From: a virus
IMG/VR virus record: IMGVR_UViG_3300024520_000481
Location: 1 to 24,446 of that record
Length of the DNA: 24,446 bases
Direction: 5' to 3' (one strand)
Shown: piece by piece, positions 14,659 to 23,746 of the stretch
How the letters are laid out: the number at the start of each line of letters is the position of its first letter
How positions within the stretch are numbered: position 1 is the first letter of the stretch
Notes under the pieces: model-generated
What the model was told of the DNA's origin: nothing
What the model saw: the letters and a program-made list of their open reading frames with translations, nothing else
Databases searched by the model: none
Made by a program: the position numbers and the translations under genes

Positions 14659-17379
14659 TTTAGATTTATTTTTATCTTTTATGGCTTTTATTTTCATGGC
14701 CTCTAATCTTTCTTTTTGTTGCATTTCAAGATCTTTCATTTGCCTATCCAATGCTTCTTTTTCTAATCTTAATTTAGAATCTGACATTTTAAGTTCTTGT
14801 TCTGCTTCTATCTTACGTTCATCCATTCCGATTTTAAATTCTGCTATATCTAGTTTACGACTTTCATTATTTACTTTTTGTTGTAACTGTTCCCATTGTA
14901 AATAATCAGCAATACCATCTCTATTATAATCTTTTTCTTCATCAAATGAAGCGGCATTTAATTTAGCCTTCATTACTTCTTTTTGATACTCAATTCTACC
15001 TTTAAGATATATTTCATCAAGTCTTGCAATTTGATCATCTTCAGATTGTTTACGAGCCATTTCAGCCATTTCTTTTTCATGATCTCTTTGAGCCTGTTCA
15101 GATTCTTGTCTACGTTGTCTATTCTCTTCTTCAATCTCTTTAACAATATGTTTAAATTCACTAAGATTTTCAGTTTCCATTAATTCAATTAATGTATCAA
15201 GACTTGCTTTGTCATTTTGTACAAGAGCATGACTAAGTTGTTTAGCTTGTTCAAGTATTTTAAATGCTTTAGAATTATCAGCTACCCTAAGTTTAAAATT
15301 ATCTTCTAATGTTAATAAATCTAAATTTACAAGTACTTTTTCTTCATCATTAAGAAATCCTCTTATCTTACCTGTAGATTCACTTAAAACAGATAATGTC
15401 ATTTCCATCATTCCCTGTAATACATCCTGCCACAGTAAATCATGTGCTGCATGCAATGGTTCAGTTATATTAATAGAGTGCATTGTATCCCTATAATTAT
15501 CAGTAGCTGTCATACGTGCGTTAGTTTGTGCTAAACGTTGATCAGACATTCCGGATGATAATTTAATATTTTGTTCTATAAATTGTAAGATGTTAATATA
15601 GTGCTGAATTGCCCCTGAGTTGGTGGCATCAATGCGTTCAGCTACTTTCATGGTATTTGTATTACCAAAATTACCAGCTCCTTTAGAGTTACTTAATGGA
15701 TTATAAGGGATTATACCATTATCTTCAGCAACTCTCAATGCCTCTTTGAAACCTAAATTTTTATCAAGCATGTGTATATTAATAAAAGTTAATACACCTC
15801 TATCTTGACTAATTAGTTTTAACATCCTGGCCATTATAACATAGTATAGTTTCTGCCATGGTTTCATTCTATCCATTAAGGAAATACTATATGCATTCCT
15901 GTTATTATATATATGTCCATATATTGGTAATTTAACATCATAAGGATTTAACAATGATTGATAAGCATGTTTAACAGGTCCTATTTGACAATATATATCT
16001 TGACCTATTCTAATTCCTTTCCATACTTCAGGAACCCATATCCACTCTAAAGAAAATTGTTTGGTAGTATCTTTTTTATCTACCCAGCTATAAATTACTT
16101 TATTTTTAGTATAACCGTTTGATACCGTTTCTTTCCTTGCACTTCTAGGAATGCTAAATGATTCATCAACATAAGTTACATCTGGTTCACCATACTCATT
16201 GATAAAAGAGTATTTTCCTAATTTACGTTGAGACTTCCAATATATTGTATATACATTTATATATTCACGTAATTTATTACTACGGGTATCAGTAGCATTC
16301 AATCCTAATCTATTAACATAATCTGTTCCTATATAACCATTGTTACCCATATCAGAAAGAATATAATCTTCTGCATTTAATGAGTTTTGATCGCGAGGAA
16401 GGTTTTTAAAATTACGAACTTCTCTATCTTCAGATGGTTGTTTATTATTTTTATCTACTGAGAAAGGATGATTTAATCCTTTTAAATCTCCAAAGTATGG
16501 TCCTGTTTCTGTTAGTTTTTTATACTCTTCTTTTGTTATAAACTCACCATATTCTTCAATCACCTTATCAACAGTTTGTAATTCTGAATAACCTGCAAAA
16601 TCTGCATCTTGTATCCACATTACATCTGGTGATTTTTGAAAGAATAAATTTAAGGGATTTATTTGTCTAACTCTAGGTAAGTCATTTTCATGAAGAGAAT
16701 AAATTTCAACAGCCTCTCTTCCTGCTATAATAGCATCTTCAAAGGTTTGATTCTTTATAAATTTTAAATTGAGTTTATCTGAAATCATTTTCATGATTCT
16801 ACTCATTGCTATCTCCTCCGCTGTTGTTATATTTTTATATTTATCAAATACTGTTTTTGGATCAGTTATTTCTCCATATAACTTATCATACCTTGCTTGT
16901 AGCTTTTCTATTTCTCCCTGAGCTTGCTGCTCATCCATTGAACCCTTTATTTTCTGCTCTTCAATTTTATAGAGTTCAATTTGTCTTTCTGATTCAACTT
17001 TAAATATTTCATTTGCTATCTCTTCTATTTCTCTTCTTTTATCTCTTTCTAACTTATCTACCGTTCGTTTAGAATTATTAATAATACTAAAAGAAAATGG
17101 TCTATTCCATTCTTCACCTTTATGAGCATCAATAATATTATGTGTTTTATTATATGCATTAATAAATACATCGGAATGTTCCTCAGTGCCCAACCCTTTA
17201 CATATACTCGCAATTTCACTACGATTTAATTGATTATTCTTAAGAGCATAATTTTCTTCAATCTTTTCCCATTCATCTGACCAAGAATAAGATAACTCGA
17301 CATGGTAGTCAACCATTTTTTCTCTCCATTTCTTATTCTTCTTTTTAGAAGAAATACGTTGATTTAAAAAATACTTCAT
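14656..17379 (-). CDS. Portal protein
   Basis: A 907-aa protein immediately after the large terminase gene. The central part has the portal pattern seen in crAss-like phages: AGREAVEIY, then an R-Q-I-N-P-L-N-L-F-F strand segment, then WIQDADFAGYSELQTVDKVIEEYG. It continues with a Tyr/Trp-rich clip/stem region and a long helical crown. The N-terminus is very basic (KKKNKKWRE). Residues about 120-175 are a charged coiled coil. The C-terminal 150 residues are an extended, highly charged coiled coil interrupted by a D-x-N-x-D-G-x-x-D loop at 817-825. It forms the DNA-entry ring at one capsid vertex and docks TerL. It is longer than typical portals because of the two coils. Six bases separate it from the terL stop. 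Confidence 0.85.
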   Translation of the reverse strand: MKYFLNQRISSKKKNKKWREKMVDYHVELSYSWSDEWEKIEENYALKNNQLNRSEIASICKGLGTEEHSDVFINAYNKTHNIIDAHKGEEWNRPFSFSIINNSKRTVDKLERDKRREIEEIANEIFKVESERQIELYKIEEQKIKGSMDEQQAQGEIEKLQARYDKLYGEITDPKTVFDKYKNITTAEEIAMSRIMKMISDKLNLKFIKNQTFEDAIIAGREAVEIYSLHENDLPRVRQINPLNLFFQKSPDVMWIQDADFAGYSELQTVDKVIEEYGEFITKEEYKKLTETGPYFGDLKGLNHPFSVDKNNKQPSEDREVRNFKNLPRDQNSLNAEDYILSDMGNNGYIGTDYVNRLGLNATDTRSNKLREYINVYTIYWKSQRKLGKYSFINEYGEPDVTYVDESFSIPRSARKETVSNGYTKNKVIYSWVDKKDTTKQFSLEWIWVPEVWKGIRIGQDIYCQIGPVKHAYQSLLNPYDVKLPIYGHIYNNRNAYSISLMDRMKPWQKLYYVIMARMLKLISQDRGVLTFINIHMLDKNLGFKEALRVAEDNGIIPYNPLSNSKGAGNFGNTNTMKVAERIDATNSGAIQHYINILQFIEQNIKLSSGMSDQRLAQTNARMTATDNYRDTMHSINITEPLHAAHDLLWQDVLQGMMEMTLSVLSESTGKIRGFLNDEEKVLVNLDLLTLEDNFKLRVADNSKAFKILEQAKQLSHALVQNDKASLDTLIELMETENLSEFKHIVKEIEEENRQRRQESEQAQRDHEKEMAEMARKQSEDDQIARLDEIYLKGRIEYQKEVMKAKLNAASFDEEKDYNRDGIADYLQWEQLQQKVNNESRKLDIAEFKIGMDERKIEAEQELKMSDSKLRLEKEALDRQMKDLEMQQKERLEAMKIKAIKDKNKSK

Positions 17380-17385
17380 TGGTAA

Positions 17386-19848
17386 TTATAATTTAAACTT
17401 TTTATTTATGTTTTTCATTTTTTCTTCATAGTTTCCATATCGTTCCATTCTCCACTCAAGTAATTGATCTGAAATACTATTTTCTTCCCATAAATCATCT
17501 TCTTCAGGATCGTACCATTCTTTTAATTGAACTACAATACCCATCATTGCCATAACTAAATCGTAGTTACCGGATCTTTCATAATTTATTAATTGTTCAA
17601 TTAGTAATTGATCTTCTAATCTATCTATATTACGAACACCTTTTTTAACTACCTTTTCACCATCTTCAGTATCATAGTAATTAGTATTCACTCCACGTTG
17701 ATCTAACCATTCATACAATAAATCTTCACCTATTTGTTTATGTCGTACACTAGACATTGCATGTCCATAAGCCCTGCGATTAGTTTTACTGCCCGGCATT
17801 ATCTTTTCTAGTGTTGTAATAGGCGGACCCATTAATCTAGCTGCTTCACCTTTACGTATAAAAAATTGAGGTATACCTCCATCTCTATCATTCTCAACTG
17901 TTATCTTAGCATTATAGTATTTAGATAATTTTAATAATAATCTATGTACATATCCTTGTGGATTCATTTTCTTTCTACCAAAGTATATCCCAACTATTTT
18001 TTCAGGACCAATCCACTGTTCATACTTTCGTGTCTTATAGACAATAATTGCACTTAATGATTTACCCGCATTTGTATTTTGACCAATAGGGTCAACAGAT
18101 ATAATATAAGCATCTTCTGGTACATCTCCTCTAATTTTCTGAGGAGGTTCATATCTTAAAAAACATCCTTCTCGCTCCGCTTCATTAAAGGTATTTAATA
18201 ATGGTTCCTCATTTGGTTTAGGAATAAATTCAATTCTACCATTTATTTCCACCAATTCTCCCGGCATTCTTAATGCTTCAAATCCCCCTTTAGATGTTGC
18301 TATTTCTGTTCTACGTTCAACTAAATCTTCTGTTTGAAATCTACTACCTTGGGTGATTAAAAATGCTTCTGCTGGCGTTTTACATCTTTGTGTAAGAAAT
18401 TTATCATAATCTTTCTTTTTACCTAATGGTGGTCTCTTGCTTAATCGTTCTTGATTTAATGCAAATTCAGCAATCCAAAATATAGCATTTCCGTTCTTAT
18501 CCAATCCTCTATATGGTGTACCATCAATAATAATCTTACATCCAAAGTTAGCCCACATAGCACTTACAAAATAACCACATTTTCTTTGCGTTGGTTTATA
18601 TTCATATATATTTCTAAACCCTGCTACACCTACTGTTTCAGGTCTATCGTTAATATTAGAGAAATCATGCGACGATCCCCTTTTACCACTATCCGTTATC
18701 ATAGAACCACCAGTACCAAATATAATAGCAATACCTGCTCTATATACTGTACCTACTCTCATTGATTCTCTAGAAAATGTCCATGCATCTCCTAAATTAG
18801 AAATCTTACCTGCTTCTTCAATATACAACCTTGTAAGACCTTCACCTGATGCTGCATCAGATTTATTAAATAAAGATGCTGTTGTTATTTCACTTTGTCT
18901 TCCTGCACGTTCTCCTGTTCTTGTGTTAAGTAACCCAAAAGTAAAATTACCACTATCTTTTGTTTTACTCATAGTTAAGTGTTTCCACCCACCATTATCT
19001 TGTGGTCTACCTGGATTTTTTCTACCAAAAGGAGTATACTTGGATATGTGATCTATTATATCAAGTGACTTCTGAAAACATAAGGTAGCATCTTTTCCTT
19101 GAGCAGATGCAATAAGAACTTTTGCTTTGTTTCTAAATGCAGCGCACCACACTGCTCCTGAACCTGCTTTATAACTATATCCCATACGTCTAGATTTAGT
19201 TATAGATAGAGACTTTTTATATTCACGAGGTAAATTATATAACTTGGGATTTTCCCTTGCTTCTAGTTCTTTATAGTAATAGTAGTCCATAACAAGGAAA
19301 TCAGGAACGCCTGACATATCAGTTACATCTTCTGTTTCCTCATCAATATGAACTTTTTGCATCCACCCGTAATTTAAAAAAAAGTAAAATTCTCCACTTA
19401 TTCTAACACCACACGGCTTACCATCTATAAGGGGTTCATATCCTTTTGTTATTCTTAAAAACTCTTGTTCCCAGAACTTCTTATGTATTTTAGTTCCAGG
19501 AAGAAATTTAGTATACGATGGTTTAAGTTTAGTTCCTTTAGTAGCTTTTACACTTTTCATAAAAGCATTCCCTGCAGGACTAAACAATTTAGAGTTTGTA
19601 AAAAATAAATAATCCCAATTTAAATTACTTACGGGTGTATAATCTGTAGAAAATCTACTTAACTTACCATATATGTGTTCTACTCTTTTTAAAATATGTT
19701 TATCAGGAATAGAATTCTTAATATCCTCATCGGAAACCAAATAAGCAACAGATGGATTAACTACCATCTTTTCTTTCGGTGTTTCAGAGAGTATATCATT
19801 GTCATACTCATATTGTAACTTAAGTAAATCTTCTTTTGTTTTATACAT
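17386..19848 (-). CDS. terL: Terminase large subunit
   Basis: An 820-aa packaging motor. The ATPase shows a P-loop-like KSRRMGYSYK (residues 218-227), which lacks the usual GK[S/T]. A Walker B/catalytic pair LYIEEAG with E344 and E345 follows, then an IIFGTGGSM coupling motif at about 375-383. The C-terminal RNase H-fold nuclease shows D586 in YIISVDPIG, E652/D654 in ITVENDRDGG, and D763 in NYDLVMAMMG, the expected three acidic positions. The enzyme translocates DNA into the prohead through the portal and cuts genome ends. The start ATG lies within the last eight bases of the 108-aa gene, and the portal follows after six bases. Motif spacing and length agree with crAss-like TerL. Confidence 0.92.
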   Translation of the reverse strand: MYKTKEDLLKLQYEYDNDILSETPKEKMVVNPSVAYLVSDEDIKNSIPDKHILKRVEHIYGKLSRFSTDYTPVSNLNWDYLFFTNSKLFSPAGNAFMKSVKATKGTKLKPSYTKFLPGTKIHKKFWEQEFLRITKGYEPLIDGKPCGVRISGEFYFFLNYGWMQKVHIDEETEDVTDMSGVPDFLVMDYYYYKELEARENPKLYNLPREYKKSLSITKSRRMGYSYKAGSGAVWCAAFRNKAKVLIASAQGKDATLCFQKSLDIIDHISKYTPFGRKNPGRPQDNGGWKHLTMSKTKDSGNFTFGLLNTRTGERAGRQSEITTASLFNKSDAASGEGLTRLYIEEAGKISNLGDAWTFSRESMRVGTVYRAGIAIIFGTGGSMITDSGKRGSSHDFSNINDRPETVGVAGFRNIYEYKPTQRKCGYFVSAMWANFGCKIIIDGTPYRGLDKNGNAIFWIAEFALNQERLSKRPPLGKKKDYDKFLTQRCKTPAEAFLITQGSRFQTEDLVERRTEIATSKGGFEALRMPGELVEINGRIEFIPKPNEEPLLNTFNEAEREGCFLRYEPPQKIRGDVPEDAYIISVDPIGQNTNAGKSLSAIIVYKTRKYEQWIGPEKIVGIYFGRKKMNPQGYVHRLLLKLSKYYNAKITVENDRDGGIPQFFIRKGEAARLMGPPITTLEKIMPGSKTNRRAYGHAMSSVRHKQIGEDLLYEWLDQRGVNTNYYDTEDGEKVVKKGVRNIDRLEDQLLIEQLINYERSGNYDLVMAMMGIVVQLKEWYDPEEDDLWEENSISDQLLEWRMERYGNYEEKMKNINKKFKL

Positions 19849-20167
19849 TCTTTTTAGTTAGTAAATTATAAAAATATTCAAGATCTAAAGCTGCTAAGTT
19901 TATTGAATGGTTTTTATATTCATTTATTATTTCATTTCCATATAAGACCCAATCTGAGTAAGTATATGGTGGTTCTGAATTTTCATGAGTAATAGGGTAT
20001 AAATATTTTGATATTGTTATATAGTTTCTATCTCCTTTATAATAAGGGTGGGCAAATGTACATATAGGTTTTTTAAGTTTTAACTTTAAACCTTTAAGAT
20101 CAAATAACCTCCACCATTTACCTTTATTGATACTATCAACGATAGAATGATTTTGTGTTATTATCAT
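19841..20167 (-). CDS. Unknown 108-aa protein between terminase genes
   Basis: A basic, aromatic-rich 108-aa protein with no recognised family. It contains GKWWRLFDLKGLKLKLKKP near residues 16-34 and a YPITHENSEPPYTYSDWVLYG stretch in the middle, and ends in a short helix. Its start directly abuts the preceding stop and its end overlaps the terL start by eight bases, so it is cotranslated with packaging genes. Size and location would allow a packaging accessory role. It lacks the mobile loop and beta-barrel pattern expected of a GroES-type co-chaperonin. Function unknown. Confidence 0.65.
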   Translation of the reverse strand: MIITQNHSIVDSINKGKWWRLFDLKGLKLKLKKPICTFAHPYYKGDRNYITISKYLYPITHENSEPPYTYSDWVLYGNEIINEYKNHSINLAALDLEYFYNLLTKKNV

Positions 20168-20836
20168 TTATATATGTCTTTCAATAAACTCATCAACAAT
20201 ATAATTTGCTATTGCTTCTTTGTTATCCTCACTATCAATTTGCATTCTTGCTTTATCAACTTCCTTTTTAAGTTCCAATAACTCTTTTACTTGTTTATTA
20301 ATGGTTGGAACCATCTTAGATAATTCAGATTGATTCTTAATCTTTTTAGCTTCTATGTCTTGAACCCTTTCAAGTAACTCAATCCTTGCTAAAATTTCAT
20401 CAGGATTCTTACCTAATGATTGTAAAAGACTAGTTGAATCATCTATTAAACGTTGCCACTCTACAGCCTGTTGATTATCCTTTTGCAATATAGATTCATT
20501 TTGATCTGTTATTCTCATTGCTCTTTCATATGCTCTTATCATAGGTGTAGATTGACGTTTAGTATATTCAGTCATACATTTCTTTAAATGCTTTGTCATT
20601 ACTTTTTTACGTCCATATACTTCTACTGCAGCATCTAATAATCTTTCTTCACTATTAAAGTAAGGAGAACTAGGATCACAGGTATACCATATGTATAATA
20701 AATGTTGTGCAAACTTATGTTTATCATCACTACCATCTAACATATATAGTTCTTTAAAACATTTAATATTTATAAGTATTGCACAATATACGGGTTCTTC
20801 GTCAATTATCTGGAATAAACGGTTAGATAGATTCAT
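20168..20836 (-). CDS. Possible terminase small subunit
   Basis: A 222-aa, mostly helical protein two genes before terL. The N-terminal half has a compact region (DKHKFAQHLLYIWYTCDPSSPYF, then EERLLDAAVEVYGRKKVMTKHLKKC) that could be a DNA-binding helical domain. Residues about 150-200 are a strong coiled coil (IELLERVQDIEAKKIKNQ, KQVKELLELKKEVDKARM). A DNA-binding head followed by an oligomerising coil is the layout of small terminases, which recognise genome DNA and stimulate TerL. No direct family match is claimed. The support is gene order and architecture, and another packaging or head accessory protein is possible. Confidence 0.5.
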   Translation of the reverse strand: MNLSNRLFQIIDEEPVYCAILINIKCFKELYMLDGSDDKHKFAQHLLYIWYTCDPSSPYFNSEERLLDAAVEVYGRKKVMTKHLKKCMTEYTKRQSTPMIRAYERAMRITDQNESILQKDNQQAVEWQRLIDDSTSLLQSLGKNPDEILARIELLERVQDIEAKKIKNQSELSKMVPTINKQVKELLELKKEVDKARMQIDSEDNKEAIANYIVDEFIERHI

Positions 20837-20837
20837 A

Positions 20838-21410
20838 TTATAAAGGTTTTACTATTACATGGTCTCCATAAATTGTAGTTATTTTATCTGCTGTATTAAC
20901 TATAACACTATTATTATATGTTAATACCCAGTTGGGTCCAACTAAAGATATTGGCACCCATGATACTGTTATATCTCTATATGAAGATGGATTCTCGGAT
21001 ACATTGTATGATGCAAAAACTGAATCTTGAAATGTACTAGAAGTATAATAAGTACCTCCGGAAGGAGTTAATACTTCTCTATTTGATATTTCTATTAAAT
21101 ACTCTATGTTTAATATATTAGTATCAATAGCAACATACTCTGGTATTAACAATGTATCTAATGATGCTAGATCAGTTACAACAGCAGTGGCTAATATGTC
21201 AGATTGTTCCCTCCAATATTTACTGTCAACAAATGTATAAACATGTGCATATGATGTAGTGTCAACTGTTAATTTAAGTATAGTATTAAAATTATCTTTA
21301 AAATACATTATTAATGGAGATCCTATACTTTCTGTTTCTAACCAATCATAACCATATTGAGCTAAATCATTATTTATTTGAGCTTCTGTTTGTGTATTAA
21401 AATTTGGCAT
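20838..21410 (-). CDS. Unknown beta-rich protein (190 aa)
   Basis: A 190-aa acidic protein, Thr/Ser/Tyr-rich, with no recognised family. It starts with a helical N-terminus (TQTEAQINNDLAQYGYDWLE). Mixed strands and helices follow (LIPEYVAIDTNILNIEYLIEI), and it ends in short beta strands (WVLTYNNSVIVNTADKITTIYG). No signal peptide or membrane segment. It lies between the endolysin and the possible small terminase, one base from the latter, so it belongs to the same transcript. A virion or packaging role is possible but the sequence gives no specific function. Confidence 0.6.
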   Translation of the reverse strand: MPNFNTQTEAQINNDLAQYGYDWLETESIGSPLIMYFKDNFNTILKLTVDTTSYAHVYTFVDSKYWREQSDILATAVVTDLASLDTLLIPEYVAIDTNILNIEYLIEISNREVLTPSGGTYYTSSTFQDSVFASYNVSENPSSYRDITVSWVPISLVGPNWVLTYNNSVIVNTADKITTIYGDHVIVKPL

Positions 21411-21426
21411 TGTATTATTTATTTAA

Positions 21427-22335
21427 TTAATTATCTAATTTGTTTTTAACCCATTTAGCTGTTTTTAAACAAGCGTTTATTCTTTCATTGCGAGTTCCCA
21501 TTATCTTTTGACAATCCTTACCACTTGTATGAAATCCCCATTCATCTAATATAGAACCAAATTTATCAAACTCAGCGAGATCTGTTTCTCTTAGTAATTG
21601 AAAATTAGCTTCAAAATCAGAATCACCGTCACTACCTTGTGTTCTAAACTTCCAATCCGATACTGCAGCTTTAACATTATTAAAATGTTGTTCTGTTATC
21701 TCATCGCTTAAATTATCACCTCTTGTACTATAAACACAATATCCAACAGTATTTTCTAATTTACTTGGACTATTAGTTGAAGATATTGCATTAGAATGAA
21801 ATGAATGTAAATATCCATAATACCCTCTCTTTAGCCAACTTCTTACTAACTCTGTTCTAGAAGATAATGATGTATCCTTATAAGGATGATATGTACGTAT
21901 GGCCATTATACCATTTTTAGTTAATTCCTCTATAAACATCTCTGCTATTATTCTATTCTCATATCCTTCATAGTAATGACCACCATCATGTAATTTTAAT
22001 CCTTTATGATATCCTCGTTTACCAGAAGTAACATACTCACCTGAATCACTAATACCTCCATGACCAGCATCAACGAATACAACAAATCTATTTTTATTAA
22101 ATGTTAATAGATTGCTGTTATTAACATGCATTGCCTTATATGCTCTATCTAAAACAGCAATGGTGTTTGTACCAGCTATACCGTCTACATGTAAATTATA
22201 TAATTCTTGAAATTCCCATACTGCTTGTTTTGTACCATTTCCATAATCACCATCAACTGTTATTCTTTTATTTAATACTTTCTTTAACTTATATTGAAGA
22301 TCTTTTACATTAGATCCCTTATCGCCCTTTTTCAT
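21427..22335 (-). CDS. Endolysin: peptidoglycan-binding domain plus N-acetylmuramoyl-L-alanine amidase
   Basis: A 302-aa lysis enzyme that cleaves the amide bond between N-acetylmuramic acid and the stem peptide. Residues about 3-66 are a PG_binding_1 domain (GDKGSNVKDLQYKL, VDGDYGNGTKQAVWEFQ, VDGIAGTNTIAVL). Residues about 84-300 are an Amidase_3 domain. Zinc ligands read as H92 (VDAGHGG), E126 (GYENRI) and H180 (HSFHSNA), with the catalytic Glu probably E265 (LDEWGF), so it appears active. There is no signal peptide, so it should need a holin to reach the periplasm; the 93-aa membrane protein is a candidate. The binding-domain-first order is typical of cell-wall targeting lysins. Confidence 0.88.
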   Translation of the reverse strand: MKKGDKGSNVKDLQYKLKKVLNKRITVDGDYGNGTKQAVWEFQELYNLHVDGIAGTNTIAVLDRAYKAMHVNNSNLLTFNKNRFVVFVDAGHGGISDSGEYVTSGKRGYHKGLKLHDGGHYYEGYENRIIAEMFIEELTKNGIMAIRTYHPYKDTSLSSRTELVRSWLKRGYYGYLHSFHSNAISSTNSPSKLENTVGYCVYSTRGDNLSDEITEQHFNNVKAAVSDWKFRTQGSDGDSDFEANFQLLRETDLAEFDKFGSILDEWGFHTSGKDCQKIMGTRNERINACLKTAKWVKNKLDN

Positions 22336-22342
22336 TAATTAT

Positions 22343-22564
22343 TTATTTTTTATTTAACGTCTTCATATGAAGATCAATAAAATGATTTGATTTGATTTTA
22401 TTATTATAAAACAATATATGATCAGATATCATTGTCCATCCTTTACATCCTAGTGCACTACAATCACATGGTAGTATTTCATTTTCCATCATAAACTCTT
22501 TAAACATAATATTATTCATTTTATATCTTTTTTGATACCATTGTTTAAACTCATTTTCCGTCAT
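22343..22564 (-). CDS. Small protein with CDCSALGCKGW motif
   Basis: A 73-aa protein with an N-terminal helical segment (EFKQWYQKRYK) and the short cysteine motif C-D-C-x-x-x-G-C-x-G-W, which is recalled from small uncharacterised phage proteins and may bind a metal. The start codon overlaps the stop of the preceding gene by four bases (ATGA). It lies seven bases before the endolysin gene. No membrane segment. Function unknown; a role linked to lysis rests only on position. Confidence 0.65.
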   Translation of the reverse strand: MTENEFKQWYQKRYKMNNIMFKEFMMENEILPCDCSALGCKGWTMISDHILFYNNKIKSNHFIDLHMKTLNKK

Positions 22565-22785
22565 AAACTCTTTAAATACTTATCTGCCATCCTATAATTA
22601 ATTTCTTTTTCTTTTGTTGTTAAATCATCAAAACTAGTTACTAGTAATCTTTTCCATTTAGTAATAACATCATTAGATAGTTCTAGACATCCATTTTGTC
22701 CGGTTGGATGAGCATGAGCAATAAAATATTCTAAATAATGAATATACATATTATAAGCTGTTTTTCCTTTTTCTTCTTTGTTCAT
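22561..22785 (-). CDS. Small helical unknown protein (74 aa)
   Basis: A 74-aa soluble protein, mostly helical, starting MNKEEKGK, with an FIAHAHPTGQ stretch in the middle and a charged C-terminal helix. The chosen ATG overlaps the upstream membrane-protein gene by 35 bases. An internal ATG at 22749 would remove the overlap but would discard the MNKEEK opening typical of small Bacteroidota-phage proteins of this kind, so the longer form is preferred. It overlaps the next gene by ATGA. Function unknown. Confidence 0.6.
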   Translation of the reverse strand: MNKEEKGKTAYNMYIHYLEYFIAHAHPTGQNGCLELSNDVITKWKRLLVTSFDDLTTKEKEINYRMADKYLKSL

Positions 22786-23032
22786 ACTTAATTGCAGTAT
22801 AGCACCCTAACATTGAACCTATTACATATCCTAATGCAATTATAAATTGACCTTTAAACATTGAGAATATTCCAATTGTTATACTAGTTAACCATACGAT
22901 AGTTGTTAATCCTGTTAATAATATAGATTCTACTAATTTTTGTTGAACAATCTTATTAATATTAACCGTCTTTAACATTATGAAAATAAACTCTAATATA
23001 GTTACCAATATAAACTTTATAATTAGTTCCAT
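22751..23032 (-). CDS. Small membrane protein, holin candidate
   Basis: A 93-aa protein with about three hydrophobic segments (residues about 3-21, 34-56 and 61-80) and a short, strongly basic tail (KYEQRRKRKNSL). The spacing and the pattern T-V-N-I-N...LLTGLTTIVWLTSI...ALGYVIGSMLGCYTAIKYE resembles the N-terminal membrane half of UPF0316/DUF5698 proteins. Small size, three membrane segments, a charged C-terminus and location two genes before the endolysin fit a class I-like holin that forms membrane holes to release the lysin. The holin role is inferred. Confidence 0.6.
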   Translation of the reverse strand: MELIIKFILVTILEFIFIMLKTVNINKIVQQKLVESILLTGLTTIVWLTSITIGIFSMFKGQFIIALGYVIGSMLGCYTAIKYEQRRKRKNSL

Positions 23033-23044
23033 GTAATGTTTCTA

Positions 23045-23734
23045 TTATTTTGTTTTATAGATTAATTTAAAATTCATTCTTTTTATTTCATTATATCTAA
23101 TAGTAAACCATAGATCATGTTCTTTATTTAACCTTTTATTAGAAGTATCTATAGTGCATACCAAGTATCCAAATTCATTTGATTTTATAGGTTCAGGTAT
23201 TATTGCTTTACCACATGAACAACTAATACTCATAGTATTAATTACTAGATCTTCTTCATCTGGGTTGAATAATTCGAACTTGTGTTCGAGTAGAGTTCCT
23301 ACTTGGCATTCGCCAAGGTCCACTATAGCTTTATCAGAACAAATAATAGAAGAATAATATGCATCCCCTAAATGATCAACATCAGAGATAACTACATCCC
23401 AATCAAACTTATCTTTAAATATATCTATCTTACGACGTAAACACATTTGATTAAATTTATTCCATTTACTTTCATCCATAATAGAAGGATAGCAACCTCC
23501 CTCGCATTCTTTATCGGAATAAAACTTATCGGGTACTGTACAATGACATTCAATACAACTACCCTTCTCTGAACATTTTGGATTGTGTATAGCTTTACGC
23601 CACAATATCTGTTCTTGTATGTGTTTAGGTGATTTTAATATATCAGGTCCTAATTCATCAACTATTTTGCGAGTATTGCCCTGTATATAAGCCCATACAT
23701 TTTTTATTGTAATATCGTATTTACCTAACTTCAT
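23045..23734 (-). CDS. Cys-rich protein with DUF1573-like domain
   Basis: A 229-aa protein. The N-terminus (MKLGKYDITIKNVWAYIQGN) resembles a conserved opening recalled from proteins of Bacteroidota phages. Residues 54-81 hold six cysteines (C54, C60, C63, C65, C77, C81), a plausible zinc or disulfide cluster. Residues about 136-225 resemble DUF1573 (DLGECQVGTLLEHKFELFNP, then VINTMSISCSCGKAIIPEPI, then LVCTIDTSNK), an Ig-like fold usually found in exported Bacteroidota proteins. No signal peptide is present, so it is probably cytoplasmic or released at lysis. It sits between the spanin-like and holin-like genes. Function unknown. Confidence 0.7.
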   Translation of the reverse strand: MKLGKYDITIKNVWAYIQGNTRKIVDELGPDILKSPKHIQEQILWRKAIHNPKCSEKGSCIECHCTVPDKFYSDKECEGGCYPSIMDESKWNKFNQMCLRRKIDIFKDKFDWDVVISDVDHLGDAYYSSIICSDKAIVDLGECQVGTLLEHKFELFNPDEEDLVINTMSISCSCGKAIIPEPIKSNEFGYLVCTIDTSNKRLNKEHDLWFTIRYNEIKRMNFKLIYKTK

Positions 23735-23746
23735 TTATTTAAATTT

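Noticed and set aside
14973-15161. Lys/Leu-rich minus-strand frame inside the portal gene
   Set aside because: It is an alternative frame of the portal coiled-coil region, whose repetitive A-rich codons keep other frames open by chance.
19841-20167. 108-aa gene as a possible GroES partner for the chaperonin
   Set aside because: The length is near that of GroES, but there is no mobile-loop pattern or beta-barrel signature, and it is far from the chaperonin gene.
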